Below, piece after piece: positions 7,440 through 7,570 of a DNA stretch of 7,570 bases. Both the position numbers and the translations under genes were made by a program. Within the stretch, counting starts at the first letter, position 1. Each line of letters begins with the position of its first letter. The notes beneath the pieces were generated by a model. It was given only the letters and a program-made list of their open reading frames with translations, did not search any database and was not told where the DNA came from. Source of the stretch: Bacillota bacterium (GTDB lineage: Bacteria; Bacillota; Limnochordia; Limnochordales; ZCTH02-B6); NCBI GenBank assembly GCA_003387805.1, contig QGSR01000086.1, positions 1-7,570 of the forward strand, in the 5' to 3' direction.

Positions 7440-7466
7440 TCAGGGCCCGACCCGCACGGGCCCTGA
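7440..7466. repeat. Perfect 10-bp GC-rich inverted repeat
   Basis: TCAGGGCCCG (7440-7449) pairs with CGGGCCCTGA (7457-7466) around a 7-nt loop. It would form a very stable hairpin in RNA of either strand. No T run follows on either side, so it is not a standard intrinsic terminator. It could end a gene lying to the right of the window, or insulate the EAL promoter. Confidence 0.6.
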
Positions 7467-7570
7467 GGCGGCGGCCTCCGCGGGCGCCGCCGCCGCCGCC
7501 GGCGCCGCGGCCGCCGGCGCCGGAACCCCCCCCGGCCGCCCCCCCGGCCCCGCCCGCGCCCCCGGCCCCG
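7467..7570. other. Low-complexity GC-only window end
   Basis: This stretch is almost entirely G and C, with CCG/GCC runs and C homopolymers (for example around 7527-7533 and 7540-7546). No gene or motif can be supported. Composition this extreme is unlike the rest of the window and fits a low-quality contig end, or a GC-rich intergenic region that is hard to sequence. Confidence 0.6.

Overview
The window is GC-rich bacterial DNA carrying four genes, all on the minus strand. In transcription order they are an EAL-domain phosphodiesterase, a small FapA/DUF342-like protein, uvrB and uvrA. Adjacent uvrB-uvrA genes, a B. subtilis-type LexA operator in front of uvrB, and purine-rich ribosome binding sites point to a high-GC Bacillota (Firmicutes) lineage, such as the Symbiobacterium/Thermaerobacter/Limnochordia type. 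The lineage is inferred from protein style and gene order, since there is no rRNA gene here.

Layout, left to right. Positions 1-444 are non-coding and repetitive. A 145-bp block occurs twice, 239 bp apart, with one mismatch. Inside it, a 19-bp palindrome (GCGTCCCA-NNN-TGGGACGC) recurs every 31 bp, and degenerate copies continue to 444. Positions 445-721 are non-coding, with one strong GC hairpin just past uvrA. Positions 722-3586 are uvrA and 3631-5649 are uvrB, separated by 44 bp. Positions 5650-5719 are a compact promoter region with an extended -10 and a near-consensus SOS box. Positions 5720-6424 encode the DUF342-like protein and 6421-7269 the EAL protein, joined by an ATGA stop/start overlap. 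Positions 7270-7570 have no gene; they hold the EAL upstream region, a perfect 10-bp hairpin, and then an extremely GC-rich low-complexity end.

The genes form two functional pairs. UvrA and UvrB are the damage-recognition part of nucleotide excision repair, probably made from one SOS-inducible transcript. The EAL and DUF342-like proteins are translationally coupled and probably act together in a c-di-GMP-linked surface or motility process. No terminator is visible between the two pairs, so some read-through into uvrBA is possible.

The four genes belong to known families. The least explained part of the window is the helically phased palindrome array downstream of uvrA.
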